In this document: positions 1 through 10,572 of the stretch, one piece after another
How positions within the stretch are numbered: the first letter of the stretch is position 1
Layout of the letters: each line of letters starts with the position of its first letter
The notes under the pieces: generated by a model
What the model saw: only the letters and a program-made list of their open reading frames with translations
What the model was told of the DNA's origin: nothing
Databases searched by the model: none
Made by a program: the position numbers and the translations under genes
NCBI RefSeq assembly: GCF_028476545.1
Contig: NW_026732300.1
Coordinates: forward strand, 1-64,000
Direction of reading: 5' to 3'
From: Physella acuta
Taxonomy: Eukaryota > Mollusca > Gastropoda > Physidae
Length of the DNA: 64,000 bases

Positions 1-195
1 TAACCCGTAAGTCTCGAGTTCGAATCCGGGTTCACTGAGTGCGCACAGCTCTGATGGGTACCTAACTCACGTTAGGGTAGGTAAATGCGGCTGGGCATAG
101 TGCTGACCACACTATCTCTTCATATGCCTAGATCACGGAAACAGGTGAACTCTACTTCACATGCCCCATAAACCTGTTTTGAAAGGGAACTTTAC
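1..195 (+). mobile_element. tRNA-derived SINE, family A, cut by the window edge
   Basis: The copy begins inside a tRNA-like head, with a B-box-like GTTCGAATCC near position 18. The family body follows (TGGGTACCTAACTCACGTTAGGG, then GCGGCTGGGCATAGTGCTGACCACACT), ending in AAAGGGAACTTTA. The same body recurs about ten times in the window, usually inverted. The head points to RNA polymerase III transcription and LINE-dependent movement. The body recalls the MetaSINE type, but I could not compare it. The A box lies outside the window. Confidence 0.85.
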
Positions 196-199
196 AATA

Positions 200-385
200 G
201 GACAGATGGAGTAGAGTTGATCTGTTTCTCTTATCTCGGGACGCGAAAGTTCTGTGAGTTCAGCACTTTGCTCTTGCGTCTTCTTCTTTAGCCAGGCACC
301 CATTAGAGCTGAGTCCGCTCAGCCCCGTTATCAGAACTCGAGACTTTCGGGTTTGTGATCGATCGCTCTAACACTCGACTCTGCC
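200..385 (-). mobile_element. SINE family A, diverged, inverted next to the first copy
   Basis: On the plus strand this reads as the reverse complement of family A: GACAGATGGAGTAGAGTT, CACCCATTAGAGCTGAGT, then GAACTCGAGACTTTCGGGTT and a decayed head. It sits tail-to-tail with the preceding copy, only a few bases apart. It is more diverged, so probably older. Confidence 0.75.
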
Positions 386-1045
386 AATACATTAGATAAA
401 AACTTAAAAAAAAAAACACTTTTGAACCTAGCTTTACACTTTAATAAAAAGTAAAAACACTTGGTATATACAAACCTATTTAAAATTCAAAGAAATTCAA
501 ATATGAATGATCCAAAATGAGTGATCATTATACCAAAATGTCATTTTGAAAAGAGGGCACATATGTCGGGTAGTAAACACATACGATATAGCCTGTCACC
601 CAGACTTTATTCATGAACTTAATCATTCTGTTTTAAAGCACTTCAGACCATTCAAAACACGCCTTACCACATATTCATATAACTGTATAACTCTGAATTA
701 TATTCGTATAATTGTTTAACTGAATTATATTCATCCAATTTTAATGTTTAGCGGGAAATCAATTTCACGAAACAAGAAGAGAAAATAAAAATAAAAAAAC
801 CCTCAGAAAATTTACGGTCATCCGTCTTGTGCATGCTCTCCCTTGAGGCTACTGTGAACTGACTGCGGCTTGACATTCATCAACCTGCATAAAGTTGCCA
901 TTGTAAAACGGAATGAATGAAGCCAGCACCTCCGCCCCACCCCCTCCACCCGTACCGGTTGTTGTATTGTGTTTAGACTCCAAGAGTTGGATTAAATTGT
1001 AGATTTTTTTTTATTCCTTTCCGTGGTTTATGACAGATTGCAGAG
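386..1045. other. AT-rich spacer, nothing recognised
   Basis: AT-rich DNA with short A tracts and one C-rich patch near 930. No open frame of note, no terminal repeats and no tandem structure seen. Confidence 0.6.
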
Positions 1046-1562
1046 CTACGGGTCACAGGTCTCCTGCCGGCTTCCGGTCTCCTGCCGGCTTCTGGTTTCG
1101 TAAAGTCGTGGTCTCCTGTCGGCTTTGATCTTTTGCTGGTCGTGGTTTCCTGCCGATCCGGTCTCTAACCAGCACTCACGGCACCATTCTCCTGTCGGTA
1201 TTTTGCCGGCTGCAGTCATCTGCCGGCTCCTTTCTCCCGTCAGTCGTATTCTCCAGCTGGTCACGGTTTCTTGCCGGTCGTGTTTTTCTTGCTGGACATG
1301 TCTCATGACGGTCTTTAGCCGGCACTAGTCTTCTGTAAGCTCCCTTATCCTGCCGGTTCCGACATCTGGTATAATGCCGGTCTCCAACCGGCCGTAATCT
1401 CTTGTCGTTTTCTTGCCGGCCCGTTCCCCCCCCCCCCCCCCTGTTCAAAGCCGGTCCCGCACTTCTGCCGGCCTTGGTACCTTGCCGGTCGTAATCTCTT
1501 GACGGTCTCCTGCCGGCCCCCGCTCTCCTGCCGGTCTTGTTCTTATGCCGGTCTCCGGCCAC
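1046..1562. repeat. Degenerate GC-rich minisatellite built on TCCTGCCGGT
   Basis: The motif TCCTGCCGGT and close variants (TCTTGCCGGTCG, TCCTGTCGGT) recurs roughly every 15-20 bases for about 500 bp. Spacing is irregular and point changes are many, so this is an old decayed array. It leaves frames open on both strands; the minus frame is rich in Arg, Gly and Asp. A 16-bp C run interrupts it at 1426-1441. I read the frames as by-products because no domain is visible and both strands are open. Confidence 0.65.
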
Positions 1563-1698
1563 ACGGGACGAGCCAGTGGAATATATCAGCGCTCACTTGG
1601 CTGCTGGGGGACCGGCTCTTTGAGTTCCGGCTTTATTTAGTAGCCGCTGGGGAAATAAACGATGTCAGCCCGGTAGCCGGTCGAGATAAGGTGGTAGT

Positions 1699-1717
1699 GG
1701 GGGGGGGGGGGGGGGGG
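1699..1717. repeat. Poly(G) tract, 19 bp
   Basis: Nineteen G in a row inside a longer G-rich stretch reaching 1744. One of more than thirty such tracts in the window. Confidence 0.95.
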
Positions 1718-1744
1718 TGGGGGGAGGTTGATGGTGGGGGTGGG

Positions 1745-2138
1745 TAATTTGTTTTCAGCACGAAATAGAACGGTTACAATCGTTACAAGACCGAGGGAGA
1801 TATTTATTGGCTGGTTCGATAGTTTCAAGAAAAATAAATGAAATTACTACGGTAAAACTCTGTAAAAGTGGCCGGCAATTTAGAAAAATTAAGTTGGTAG
1901 ATTTTATACTAGTTTTGTGAGACAAAAAGGAAGTAATAAAACATAAAATGGGATGTGACAATCATTACTGTGGGTGAAGCAGAGTAGACCTAGTTCTTAA
2001 ATTGTTTGTGACAATGTCTCGAGTTTAAATAAAACAAAACGGGATTTGAACTCAAACCTTCTGTGTCTGCTCTCTCCCGTGATCAGGTCGTTACTTTCAT
2101 GTTACTTGTCTTGTTTAAAAGTTCGTTGATACAACACA
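1745..2138. other. AT-rich spacer, nothing recognised
   Basis: No element, repeat or credible frame seen. A fragment near 2041-2060 (GGGATTTGAACTCAAACC) may be a decayed SINE head. Confidence 0.5.
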
Positions 2139-2152
2139 GGGGGGGGGGGGGG

Positions 2153-2410
2153 AGGTTGGACAGATAAAGCTCGTGGTTACTAAACCAATAAGTCCCGAGT
2201 TCGAACCCCCAAGGCAGATGAGGCTCGATAACTGGGGATAACAACCCATCTAGGAGAGACAACTCCAAAATAAAATAAAAAAAAAACTGCTTCTTTGTAG
2301 TTTCTTCTTGGGTGGACAAAGGTCATGGAAGTGAATGCAGAAATAAAAACAGACTGCAATCTGAGTCAACGGATCAAATATTTGCATAGCAAGTGACACA
2401 TATTACTGTA
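2153..2410 (+). mobile_element. tRNA-derived SINE, family B
   Basis: A tRNA-like head with B box (CCCGAGTTCGAACCCCC) is followed by the family B body: GGCAGATGAGGCTCG, a stretch with TAGGAGAGACAACTCC, then TTGGGTGGACAAAGGTCATGG. An A-rich expansion sits near 2270. The 3' part is diverged. The same body occurs near 8.0, 12.8, 20.9 and 49.7 kb. A 14-bp poly(G) tract (2139-2152) touches its 5' end. Confidence 0.8.
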
Positions 2411-2818
2411 GTGTGTGGGTTTGTAATCTCGTTCAACATAACAATTAAAAACGTGGAAGAGGAAGCCAGTTTAACATTTATAAATTAAAAAAGAAATTAA
2501 CATTCACATATAAGAAGGTGATAAATTGTTTGTTGCGAGAAAAAGTTAAGCTTTTCATAAGCCAACTGCAATATATAATTAAATATTCTATCTTTACATT
2601 CTGTCGACTAACCTCGTTTAATTAAAATCTAAATAACACACATCAGACGAGGTCTATTTCCGTATCTGAAACAGGCTGACTAAAAACAGTTTTCAGCTTA
2701 AACAACCCTTTAGACAAATGAAGTAGAGGTCACGCTATTTTCTGACCTAGCGAGGGGACTGTGAGGTCAGCACTAGACCAAGTGAGGACTGAGTGACGAT
2801 AATACCCATTAGCCAACG
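2411..2818. other. Spacer, nothing recognised
   Basis: AT-rich, without repeats or credible frames. Confidence 0.5.
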
Positions 2819-2945
2819 TTGCTAATTCATGTTAGAAACCAATTAGAGCTGAATGAGCCGAGAAACATGCGTAGGATCGGATGTACATCACCTGTCACAA
2901 CAAGTATTCGATCCCAGAACTCCGTCTAATGACCGCACGGGGACG
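2819..2945 (-). mobile_element. Possible decayed SINE family A copy
   Basis: TTCATGTTAGAAACCAATTAGAGCTG resembles the reverse complement of the family A body, and TATTCGATCCCAGAACTCC could be the inverted B box. Divergence is high, so this is tentative. Confidence 0.35.
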
Positions 2946-3047
2946 GTGGTCATAGGCGCCCATTCCTTTCAGTGAATACTGTTGGAGAGAAGGGAAGAGA
3001 AGTGGGCTCGAACGATGGTTTCTTTATTTTAACTTTTAACTCTGTCG

Positions 3048-3214
3048 TACCAAGAAGATTGGATACACCTGGGGACAGTTGGAGAGACTAGCCCAGGACA
3101 GATTTGCCTGACACCAAGAAGACATGATACATCTGAGGACAGTTGGAAAGACTAGCCCAGGACAGAGACGCCAAAGTCCCAGGAGGGGCGACAGGCTAAC
3201 CTAACCTAACCTAG
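3048..3214 (+). mobile_element. LINE 3' end with 64-bp duplication and CTAACC tail
   Basis: The segment matches the better-kept LINE tail at 62.4-62.7 kb: ACCAAGAAGATTGGATACACC, then GGACAGTTGGAGAGACTAGCC, repeated once with a 64-bp period (3049 and 3113). It ends in a short CTAACC tail. Only the end of the C-terminal coding part (TKKIGYTWGQ-like) and the 3' end remain, so it is strongly 5'-truncated. Confidence 0.75.
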
Positions 3215-3721
3215 CCACCCATCTGAATACAGAGTTGTCACAAAAATCGACGACTCGTTGCATTAACGTCGCCGTGATATTTCAACCTGACCTTACACAG
3301 CTAGGTCACGTTAAACTGTGTTGACTTAATACTTTAGTCTCGGCGCCAGATACCGTTTAAATCATGCACGATGAAGGGCAGGGGTTGTCACAAGACTGTC
3401 CTTAAAATCTATACACGGCGCTCATTTTTAGCGCCAAATCTTGCGTAACTACCCATGTTAAAACTATTTTTTTACACCAAGTTCAACAATTCAGAGAAGT
3501 CTTTTTATAACTTTACGCAACCTATTTTTTGTTCTTCCTCCCCACTTCTAGCCCCCCCCCCCCCCTTCTCACACCCCTTTAAAAACGGTTTCTTGTTAAC
3601 TGAAGCTGGATCGATAATTTGTCAAGAGAGATTTATTGATTTTTTTTTTTCTCTTTTCTACTTAGTTACTCTCTGGGTAAAACAAACGACTAGGAGGTGA
3701 GTTAGAAAGAGCGAAAACGAT
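3215..3721. other. Spacer with a 14-bp C tract
   Basis: Nothing recognised except poly(C) at 3552-3565. Confidence 0.5.
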
Positions 3722-3846
3722 GGGGGGGGGGGGGGGGGGGGGGTAGTGGAGTCATGGTGGGGGGGGGGGGGGGGGTTTGGGGACTCATGGTTGGGGGTAG
3801 GGGAGAGGGGTATGTCAACATCTATAGCGTATGTGGAGGGAGGGGG
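3722..3846. repeat. Paired poly(G) tracts, 22 and 17 bp
   Basis: G runs at 3722-3743 and 3759-3775 are followed by more G-rich DNA (GGTTGGGGGTAGGGGAGAGGGG). This has the spacing for G-quadruplex formation. The proline/glycine frames across it are artefacts of the tract. Confidence 0.9.
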
Positions 3847-4221
3847 GTGTTGGCGCAGGAGATGGCGTCTCCCAGCTTGTATGACACGGCCAGTTAGGTT
3901 CACGTGCACTAACGATACGCTTGAGTGAGTGAAGTGAAACCGACAAGCAGTGGTACCAGACTAGGCATGTCATGGGGTCCTGGATAATCGAGAGACAAGA
4001 AGGAGAGACAAAAACATGGTGTAAAGAGATTGAAATTAGACATGAAAGTTATCGGGAATTTTTATAGAAATGGGCCAAAGCAGCAAAAAACTGAAAAGCA
4101 AAGAAATATGTTTAAGTGATGAATGATCCACTAGAAGTTTAAAACAAAATGAGAAGAAGATGGTGTGAGTTCAAATCTGAACTGTTTGTATGTGTTGTAT
4201 ATTCGAGAAGCATACACATCT

Positions 4222-4290
4222 TTTTCTCTCTCTATCTCTCTCTTTCCATCTCTCTCTCTCTTTCTCTCTTTCTCTGCCGCTCTCTCACTC
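4222..4290. repeat. (TC)n imperfect microsatellite
   Basis: Interrupted TCTC repeat followed by a short CA-rich stretch. It explains the Ser/Leu-rich open frames here. Confidence 0.85.
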
Positions 4291-4558
4291 ACAAACACAT
4301 GCACACATACAAACCCAAAAAGCACAACAAATCTATGTCAGGATATCATAGACATTTATGTTAGGACAAAATACAGGAAAACTTTCGACATGACAGCTTT
4401 CCGTAAAGAAGATCTAAGTTCAGATATTAAAAAATAAAAATATAAAAGCAATTCACGCCATTGTTTTGTGGTTAATGTTTAGCTGGTGCGTTAAGAAACG
4501 ATTTTAATATTTCATGATCGACGTTTTATTGTTTAAAATATAATAAAGATTCCTGATA

Positions 4559-4730
4559 AAGTAGAGTTCACATGTTTCTTGATCTTGGCATGTGAAGGGA
4601 TAATGTGGTTAGACGCCTTCACTTTCCATAACGTGAGCTAGTTACCCACCATAACTGGGAGCACTGCGGGATTCGAACTAGTGTCTTTAGCGATCGCAGT
4701 CAAGCGATCTACCTATAGGCCACGCCGTCT
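4559..4730 (-). mobile_element. SINE family A
   Basis: Inverted copy: GTAGAGTTCACATGTTTCTTG, TAATGTGGTTAGACGCC, TAACGTGAGCTAGTTACCCA, inverted B box GGGATTCGAACT, and head end ATAGGCCACGCCGTCT. The tail end is missing. Confidence 0.8.
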
Positions 4731-5741
4731 CTAGTCTTTCGTTTAACTATTATTATATTATATAAAAGACGACACGTTAACAAATATTTTCCAAGATACC
4801 AAACGACAAAAGTTCGTCTTTGATCTCAGTATAAACTTTAAATTCGTGAAAGAAAAAAAAATCAACACATCATGTGAGCTATTAAATCGTCACCCAATTC
4901 TTTTCACCACGGGTAAATATTGCGTAATAGTGACCTTAAAAGACACGGTCGTCTATGTGACCTGCTCACCTCACCCATCGATTCTATCCCCCGAGATAAT
5001 TGTCGTACGACACCGAAATCAAACAAACGACGGTTAAATACAACTGTGAGTTACTGCTAGTAAATAGCAGCTTGGGGAGATATATTTGTCTTAGAGAGCC
5101 TCGTTTTGGGTAAATGATAGTTCACCCAGTTAGGTGAGTTTCTACTTAGCTCTGTTATTACTCTGAACTATACCGATACTTTAAGTTAGACCATTACGGC
5201 GGACTGTAATCTTGGGGTAAAGTTGTAGTAAAAATAAAGGCGGAACTAGGGTGTGTATTACTGTGCAGCCAAGCCTAGTGTATAAAAATATATATTTTCC
5301 TGTTGCTGTTTATTTTAGTAACAAACTAAACATAACATTTACTTCATGCTAACGCAAAAAAATGTTTTTCTTTACAAAAATAATTTTATTTTGTATACGC
5401 TAGCTTAAATTTTTTTTTAGTGCAATTTCCATACGGACAATTGCGATTATTAACTCGTCATTTCTGGATGGATGTGTGTCCCCAGCTTTGTTGTATCTCC
5501 TCCTCAACGAAGCAATATCGAGGACTAGTTCCAAGCAAATATGTTAAGCAAGTTCCGAGGATGATTGTGGGCCAAAAAAAATTCCCGGAATTCCTTCCTG
5601 GATTTCCCGGAAAAGCCAAAAAATCCTCGAACAAATACAGTTTTTGGTCCATATCTCGGCAACCAGACCACTTAGAGACTTGAAACATTTACCAATCGAT
5701 TCCTGCCATAATTTAAACCAATATTGCCGAAGAAAGTTTTC
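4731..5741. other. Spacer with frames open on both strands near 5.4-5.8 kb
   Basis: No repeat recognised up to 5400. Between 5420 and 5765 about 80-residue frames are open on both strands, one containing a Pro/Gly/Lys-rich stretch. No domain, splice context or codon signal supports a gene. It could be a piece of an unrecognised element. Confidence 0.4.
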
Positions 5742-5957
5742 AAAAATATCCTTTCGTTCGGTCACAAAAAATTAATTAAGAACATTTAAACTGAGCATCG
5801 TGTAGGCCTAGGATGATATTTACTACTTTTTTAAACTGAGCATCGTGTAGGCCTACACGTTAAAATAAAACTATTTCCGTTGATATAGGTTAATATAGTT
5901 CTCCTTTTTTTTAGCGCAAAAAAATATCCTTTCGTTCGGTCACAAAAAATTAATTAA
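5742..5957. repeat. Local duplications with a 16-bp palindrome
   Basis: A 38-bp sequence (starting AAAAATATCCTTTCGTTCGG) occurs at 5742-5779 and 5920-5957. Between them, TTTAAACTGAGCATCGTGTA occurs twice about 45 bp apart, and the second copy runs into the palindrome CGTGTAGGCCTACACG (5844-5859). Confidence 0.85.
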
Positions 5958-6022
5958 AGAAATTAAGCTTAAATTGTCACTAGACTTTTTATTAACTTGT
6001 TTAACAAGCACATCATTTAAAT

Positions 6023-6221
6023 CAGTGGTTCTAGCCTTTTTGGAGGTACCAAACCCAACAAGTTTCATATGAGCATTCACTGTACGCTTCTTAGTAGTTC
6101 TGTCGTCTGCACTGACAAAATCCGATCGTGAATCAGATGTGTTTCTTGTCTTCTACCGAACCCCTGAGATAACTTCACCGAACCCCATGAGGTTCGATCG
6201 AACCCAGTTTAAGAACCACTG
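6023..6221. mobile_element. hAT-like MITE (CAGTGGTTCT family), copy 1
   Basis: A 199-bp element with inverted ends CAGTGGTTCT and AAGAACCACTG and no coding capacity. Body sequence (GGAGGTACCAAACC, ACTGACAAAATCCGATCG, GGTTCGATCGAACCCAG) is shared with copies at 23577 and 52187. Ends of this kind are typical of hAT non-autonomous elements. The flanks here no longer form a clear 8-bp duplication, so this copy is probably older. Confidence 0.8.
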
Positions 6222-6787
<566 letters not shown>

Positions 6788-7262
6788 ACATTGTAAACCA
6801 TTACTTTCAAACTAGTCTTACGTAAAGATCAGCTAAATATTTTTTTATGATTAGCACGACGTATTCTTTTATTGGTTAAATTACCAAGCATTGTTTAAAT
6901 AATCTTTAAGAAAATGGCATTAACATTTGTTTTTTTTCTACTATTACTGTTTGTAATTTTAAAATTTTCCAATTTTAAAACTAATTTTAAAAAGCTTTAT
7001 TTATTTAATTCCTTTTTATTTTTTGTGTCCCAACCCAGTTACTTAAGGGTCTTTGTTTTGACAAAGAAATACCAAACCTTTTAAATCACCCCTACCACAC
7101 CAAAAAAAAAAAAAAAAAAATAACAACATAAAACGTCGACTCATTCACAACAAACCGCTCAACTCAAATCTTGAGTTTCCTAGCGTGGCATACATCCCAC
7201 GATTTTCCCCGATATTCCGATTAAAATTAAATTCCCATAAGTCTCTCTTCCGCTTTTTTATT
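6788..7262. other. AT-rich spacer
   Basis: Includes an A18-type tract near 7105. Nothing else seen. Confidence 0.5.
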
Positions 7263-7287
7263 CCCCCCCCCCCCCCCCCCCCCCCCC
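7263..7287. repeat. Poly(C) tract, 25 bp
   Basis: Twenty-five C in a row, the longest C/G tract in the window. It lies just upstream of the NRF-1-like palindrome. Confidence 0.98.
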
Positions 7288-7302
7288 ACACTTCCATCCC
7301 CT

Positions 7303-7314
7303 TGCGCATGCGCA
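7303..7314. promoter_or_regulatory. NRF-1-like palindrome TGCGCATGCGCA
   Basis: A perfect match to the NRF-1 consensus (YGCGCAYGCGCR) in a small GC-rich, CpG-containing patch (7290-7450) within AT-rich DNA. In animals such sites mark promoters of housekeeping and mitochondrial genes. No gene start is visible nearby, so the function is inferred only. Confidence 0.35.
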
Positions 7315-7549
7315 GAGCCCAGCTCACCCCTCACCCCCTGCCCGCGCGAACAAGTCGTCTGCATGTTCTCATCGATTTCTTCTGCTTAGCTCCCCTTATT
7401 GTTTTAACTCGGCTTCGCTTCGTTAGGTCGGTGCCCGGCATCAGGGCAGATGTGATGATGCCTGCTCAACCGTGAACGTGTCAACTGGAGTCGTGACATC
7501 AAATCACAACACACGAGCAGATTAGCCCCCCCCCCCCTTTGCTGGCTGG

Positions 7550-7612
7550 TGGGAGGCTTGGTGGCCGAGCGTGTGATTTGTGGTATCACCAAGCGGAAGG
7601 GTAAGGGTTCAA
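7550..7612 (+). mobile_element. Isolated tRNA-like SINE head
   Basis: GGTGGCCGAGCGTGTG resembles an A box region and AGGGTTCAAGTACTGG a degenerate B box, with about the spacing of a tRNA. No matching stems are evident, so it is not a functional tRNA. A 12-bp C tract lies just upstream. Confidence 0.45.
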
Positions 7613-7841
7613 GTACTGGTTATTTTAACACAGTATTTTAGTTTCGAGAGACTTTTACATCTTTAATTGTATCTAGGTGCATACTTTTTAAATAGGGTAA
7701 GATTTTAATAGATAATAAAACCGGAGAACAGTCGCACGTTTTTTATATTTTGTAATAGTTAAATATGCATGTACATAATAAAAGCAATGTCCTTCTGCCT
7801 ATAATTGTAGGAAAACTAAATATATCTTCTTCTACTTAATT

Positions 7842-7946
7842 TTTCGTGTTGGAAGGGATCGAGCCTTATCTGCCAGAGGGTTCGAACTCGAGACTTTTCG
7901 AATTTAACAACCATGTGCTTTGTCTACTCGACCACGCCTCAGACAC
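7842..7946 (-). mobile_element. SINE family B, tail joined directly to head
   Basis: Reads as the reverse complement. The family B 3' terminus (GTGTTGGAAGGGATC) is fused to the start of the body (GAGCCTTATCTGCC) and the inverted tRNA head (GGTTCGAACTCGAGAC to CCACGCC), missing about 200 bp of body. It is followed at once by another family B copy, so the pair looks like a rearranged dimer. Confidence 0.7.
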
Positions 7947-7949
7947 AAT

Positions 7950-8205
7950 CAATTAAGTATACGTGTCAACTGGTTATGCGCCATTGAGGTCATTGACTCC
8001 GATTTCAGCCTGCTTTTCTTTTTGGATTTGCTTCCATAGCCTTTGTTCAACCAAGAACAAGCTACAAGGCAGCAGTTGTTTGATTTTGGAGTTGGCTTTC
8101 CTAGAAGAGTGGCTGTCCCCAGCTAACGAGCCTCATCTGCTCGAGGGTTCAAACTCGAGACTTTTCGGTTTAGCAACCATGAGCTTTACATCTCGACCAC
8201 GCCGA
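7950..8205 (-). mobile_element. SINE family B, near full body
   Basis: Inverted copy with the 3' part (AATTAAGTATACGTGTCAAC), middle (GCCTGCTTTTCTTTTTGG, CAAGGCAGCAGTTGTTTG), GAGCCTCATCTGC, inverted B box (GGTTCAAACTCGAGAC) and head end GACCACGCCG. It accounts for the 117-residue frame across it. Confidence 0.85.
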
Positions 8206-9002
8206 ACTCACAGCTTCTTTCAAATAGCCACCTTCCAACAGCCTCTAACACACAGCTCGCTAAACACAACCTATATCGGACAGCTTGTTGATAGTCAGAC
8301 CAAACAAGTCAGATAAAATCTAAGTCACGTGACGCCCAGAGTCCTGTATTTCCCATTCAGTCACAGAACAATAGATTGTAAAACACCCAAACAAAAACAC
8401 GCACCCTACTGCCCGCACTCTACCCTGATTGCTGTTTTATTTCTGTAACAATTCAGATACATTTTAAGTCATTTAACTCATTTTATAATTCAGCCAAAAC
8501 TCGTCCCTCCAATTTTTTAAATTAACGCTTATAATGTGCGTTCTGTATGTGTATGTATAGAAAATGTTGAATTTTTAAATACTTTCCGTTCAATAAAATC
8601 GTGATATGACGTATTGGTGTGAGTTAAAGAGTAATTAAGAATAATTGAAATAGCGATTAGAGATGAGTTTTTATGAATATCACATGACGTGTACATGCAA
8701 GAAAAAAATGTAATGGCAGGGACGGTAACATTTTAAAGGTAATATGTATCGATCTTTGTCATGTGGGTTTGTTGACGGAAATAGATGGTTTGGGTGGCGC
8801 GTTTGATCTCCGTCACGTGATGGAGGGGGGGGGGGGGGGGGGGGGGGGACTGGGTCACATTTTGTCACATGATGTGGGGTGACTGAGTCACATTTTCTTG
8901 AGGTCTAGGGGTCACGTTTTAGATGGCGTGTAGAGACGAGTAAAGTGTGTGAGGTCAGTAGATTCTCATGTTGTGACAGGTGATCTGTCAAACTTCGTGA
9001 CT
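8206..9002. other. Spacer with a 24-bp G tract and CACGTG sites
   Basis: GTCACGTGAC at about 8322 is a palindromic E-box. Poly(G) at 8825-8848 is flanked by GTCACGTGATGG and repeated GGGTCACATTTT/GAGTCACATTTT. No gene seen. Confidence 0.5.
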
Positions 9003-9290
9003 GGTGTTCTGATTTTGTGACAACATCACCGTCACACTACGTGCCGTATAATTTAATAACAGGTGTATTTAAACTACCCTAGGGATTTTGCGACACCCTC
9101 ACCGTCACACTACATGTCGTATAATTTAGTAACACAGGTCCAGGTGTATTCAAATTACCTGAGGGATTATGTGACACCACCGTCACACTACATGACAAGT
9201 GTACTGAAACTACCACAGGGAGTTTGTGACACCATCACCGTCACACTACATGCCGTATAATTTAGTACACAAGTTCACTCAGACTGCATG
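9003..9290. repeat. Irregular tandem repeat, four units of about 58-80 bp
   Basis: Units share TTTGTGACA, ACACCATCACCGTCACACTACATG and CCGTATAATTTAGTA-like blocks at about 9020, 9090, 9165 and 9225. Spacing varies. The 65-residue frame here is a by-product. Confidence 0.75.
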
Positions 9291-10572
9291 AAGGCTTTAA
9301 TGACAACATCACAACAACACTTTTTAACATCATGCACCATCCGTGACATTAACACAGTAGCACATCGCCAGCCGCGTATACCCCTATCCACAGCTAGATT
9401 CAATATCACGTATTTCCCCCACAACACAGTCCTAGGTCTGGTCCATTAAACATTATCTCTCACAGGCAAGTCTGTGTGTGTCCACGAGATCTATCCATAA
9501 ATTCATAATCCCCTGAACAAGTCGGTTGTAAACAGCTTCTCAGATTTTAATAATCTATACTCAAAAGTAAGTTACATATTTATTTTTAACTAACTCAACC
9601 AAGGTTATAAAAATACTTCAGTCTACTAGCTATAGATATAGTTATAGACACGAGTCACATATACAATATCATTCGATGACTATGAAGTTAAATTAAAGAA
9701 CGCTATTGCAAACGAGATCTTGTGGGTAATAGAAGATGGGTTTGTGGGGGATGGGATGTGGGATATTTATTTGGACTAGATTTGTTGAACTATGGGATTG
9801 ATGTATGGGGGGGGGGGGGCAGGCTGGGGAAGATGTGGCCAGGAGATAACACCACAGACCAGTAGCGGCAGGCTAATGTATGGAGGAGCTTATCTTCTGC
9901 GCATCTGGTCATTGGATTCTTGCGCCGGAAACGGAGATATGTAAATTTCTAAGGTCGGAATCAGAGCAGTCTGGGATATCTTGAGAGAAGAGAAATGTGT
10001 TTTTTTTATTTAAAAAAAACATAAAAGTATATATATCATTAAATATGTGCAAATACATATGTTATGTAGTCTTTGAAATCGTTTTGTAATGCAAAAGATA
10101 ATTCATAAAAAATTTGATTTGAAGATTAATGGAAAACGCATGTTGTCTTACTGTGTATCAATATCTCTCAACATAATTACAAATACAAAATTCAGATTAT
10201 AATGATTTAAATATCCATCCAAACTATCTCAACTGTCGATAAAAAATTTAATTATTCATTCAAGTTTTGAATCAATAAAGTATTGAATAAGTACACAAGA
10301 TAATTCAATATTGTAAACTCCTTTTTACACTCACTTAAGCATCAGTGCTTGATCTATCCAGTTTTCAATTAGTTGGCTATAAAATCTACAAAGGTTTAGG
10401 TTTAAATCAATAACGCATTCAATACATTACAAGAAATATCCAATACCAAACTACTTCACTATTGTCGACACCCCCTTCAAGCGCCCGTGTTGAATTATGG
10501 CTTGAGTGAGAGAGTTTTCAATTAGTTGGCGATAACATCTATCAAGACATGGTTAAGGCGGCCTTACCTGGA
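9291..10572. other. AT-rich spacer
   Basis: One 13-bp G tract (9807-9819). No element or credible frame recognised. Confidence 0.5.

Noticed and set aside
1176-1562. 128-residue Arg/Gly/Asp-rich frame on the minus strand
   Set aside because: It lies wholly in the degenerate GC-rich minisatellite, with frames open on the other strand too.
3190-3214. Telomeric repeat (CTAACC)n
   Set aside because: Only about three units, and the same tail ends a LINE copy at 62.7 kb, so it is the LINE terminus.
5420-5765. Frames of 73-87 residues on both strands
   Set aside because: Opposite-strand openness, no domain and no conserved motif; probably chance or part of an unknown repeat.
7963-8316. 117-residue frame on the plus strand
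   Set aside because: It is the reverse strand of a SINE family B copy.
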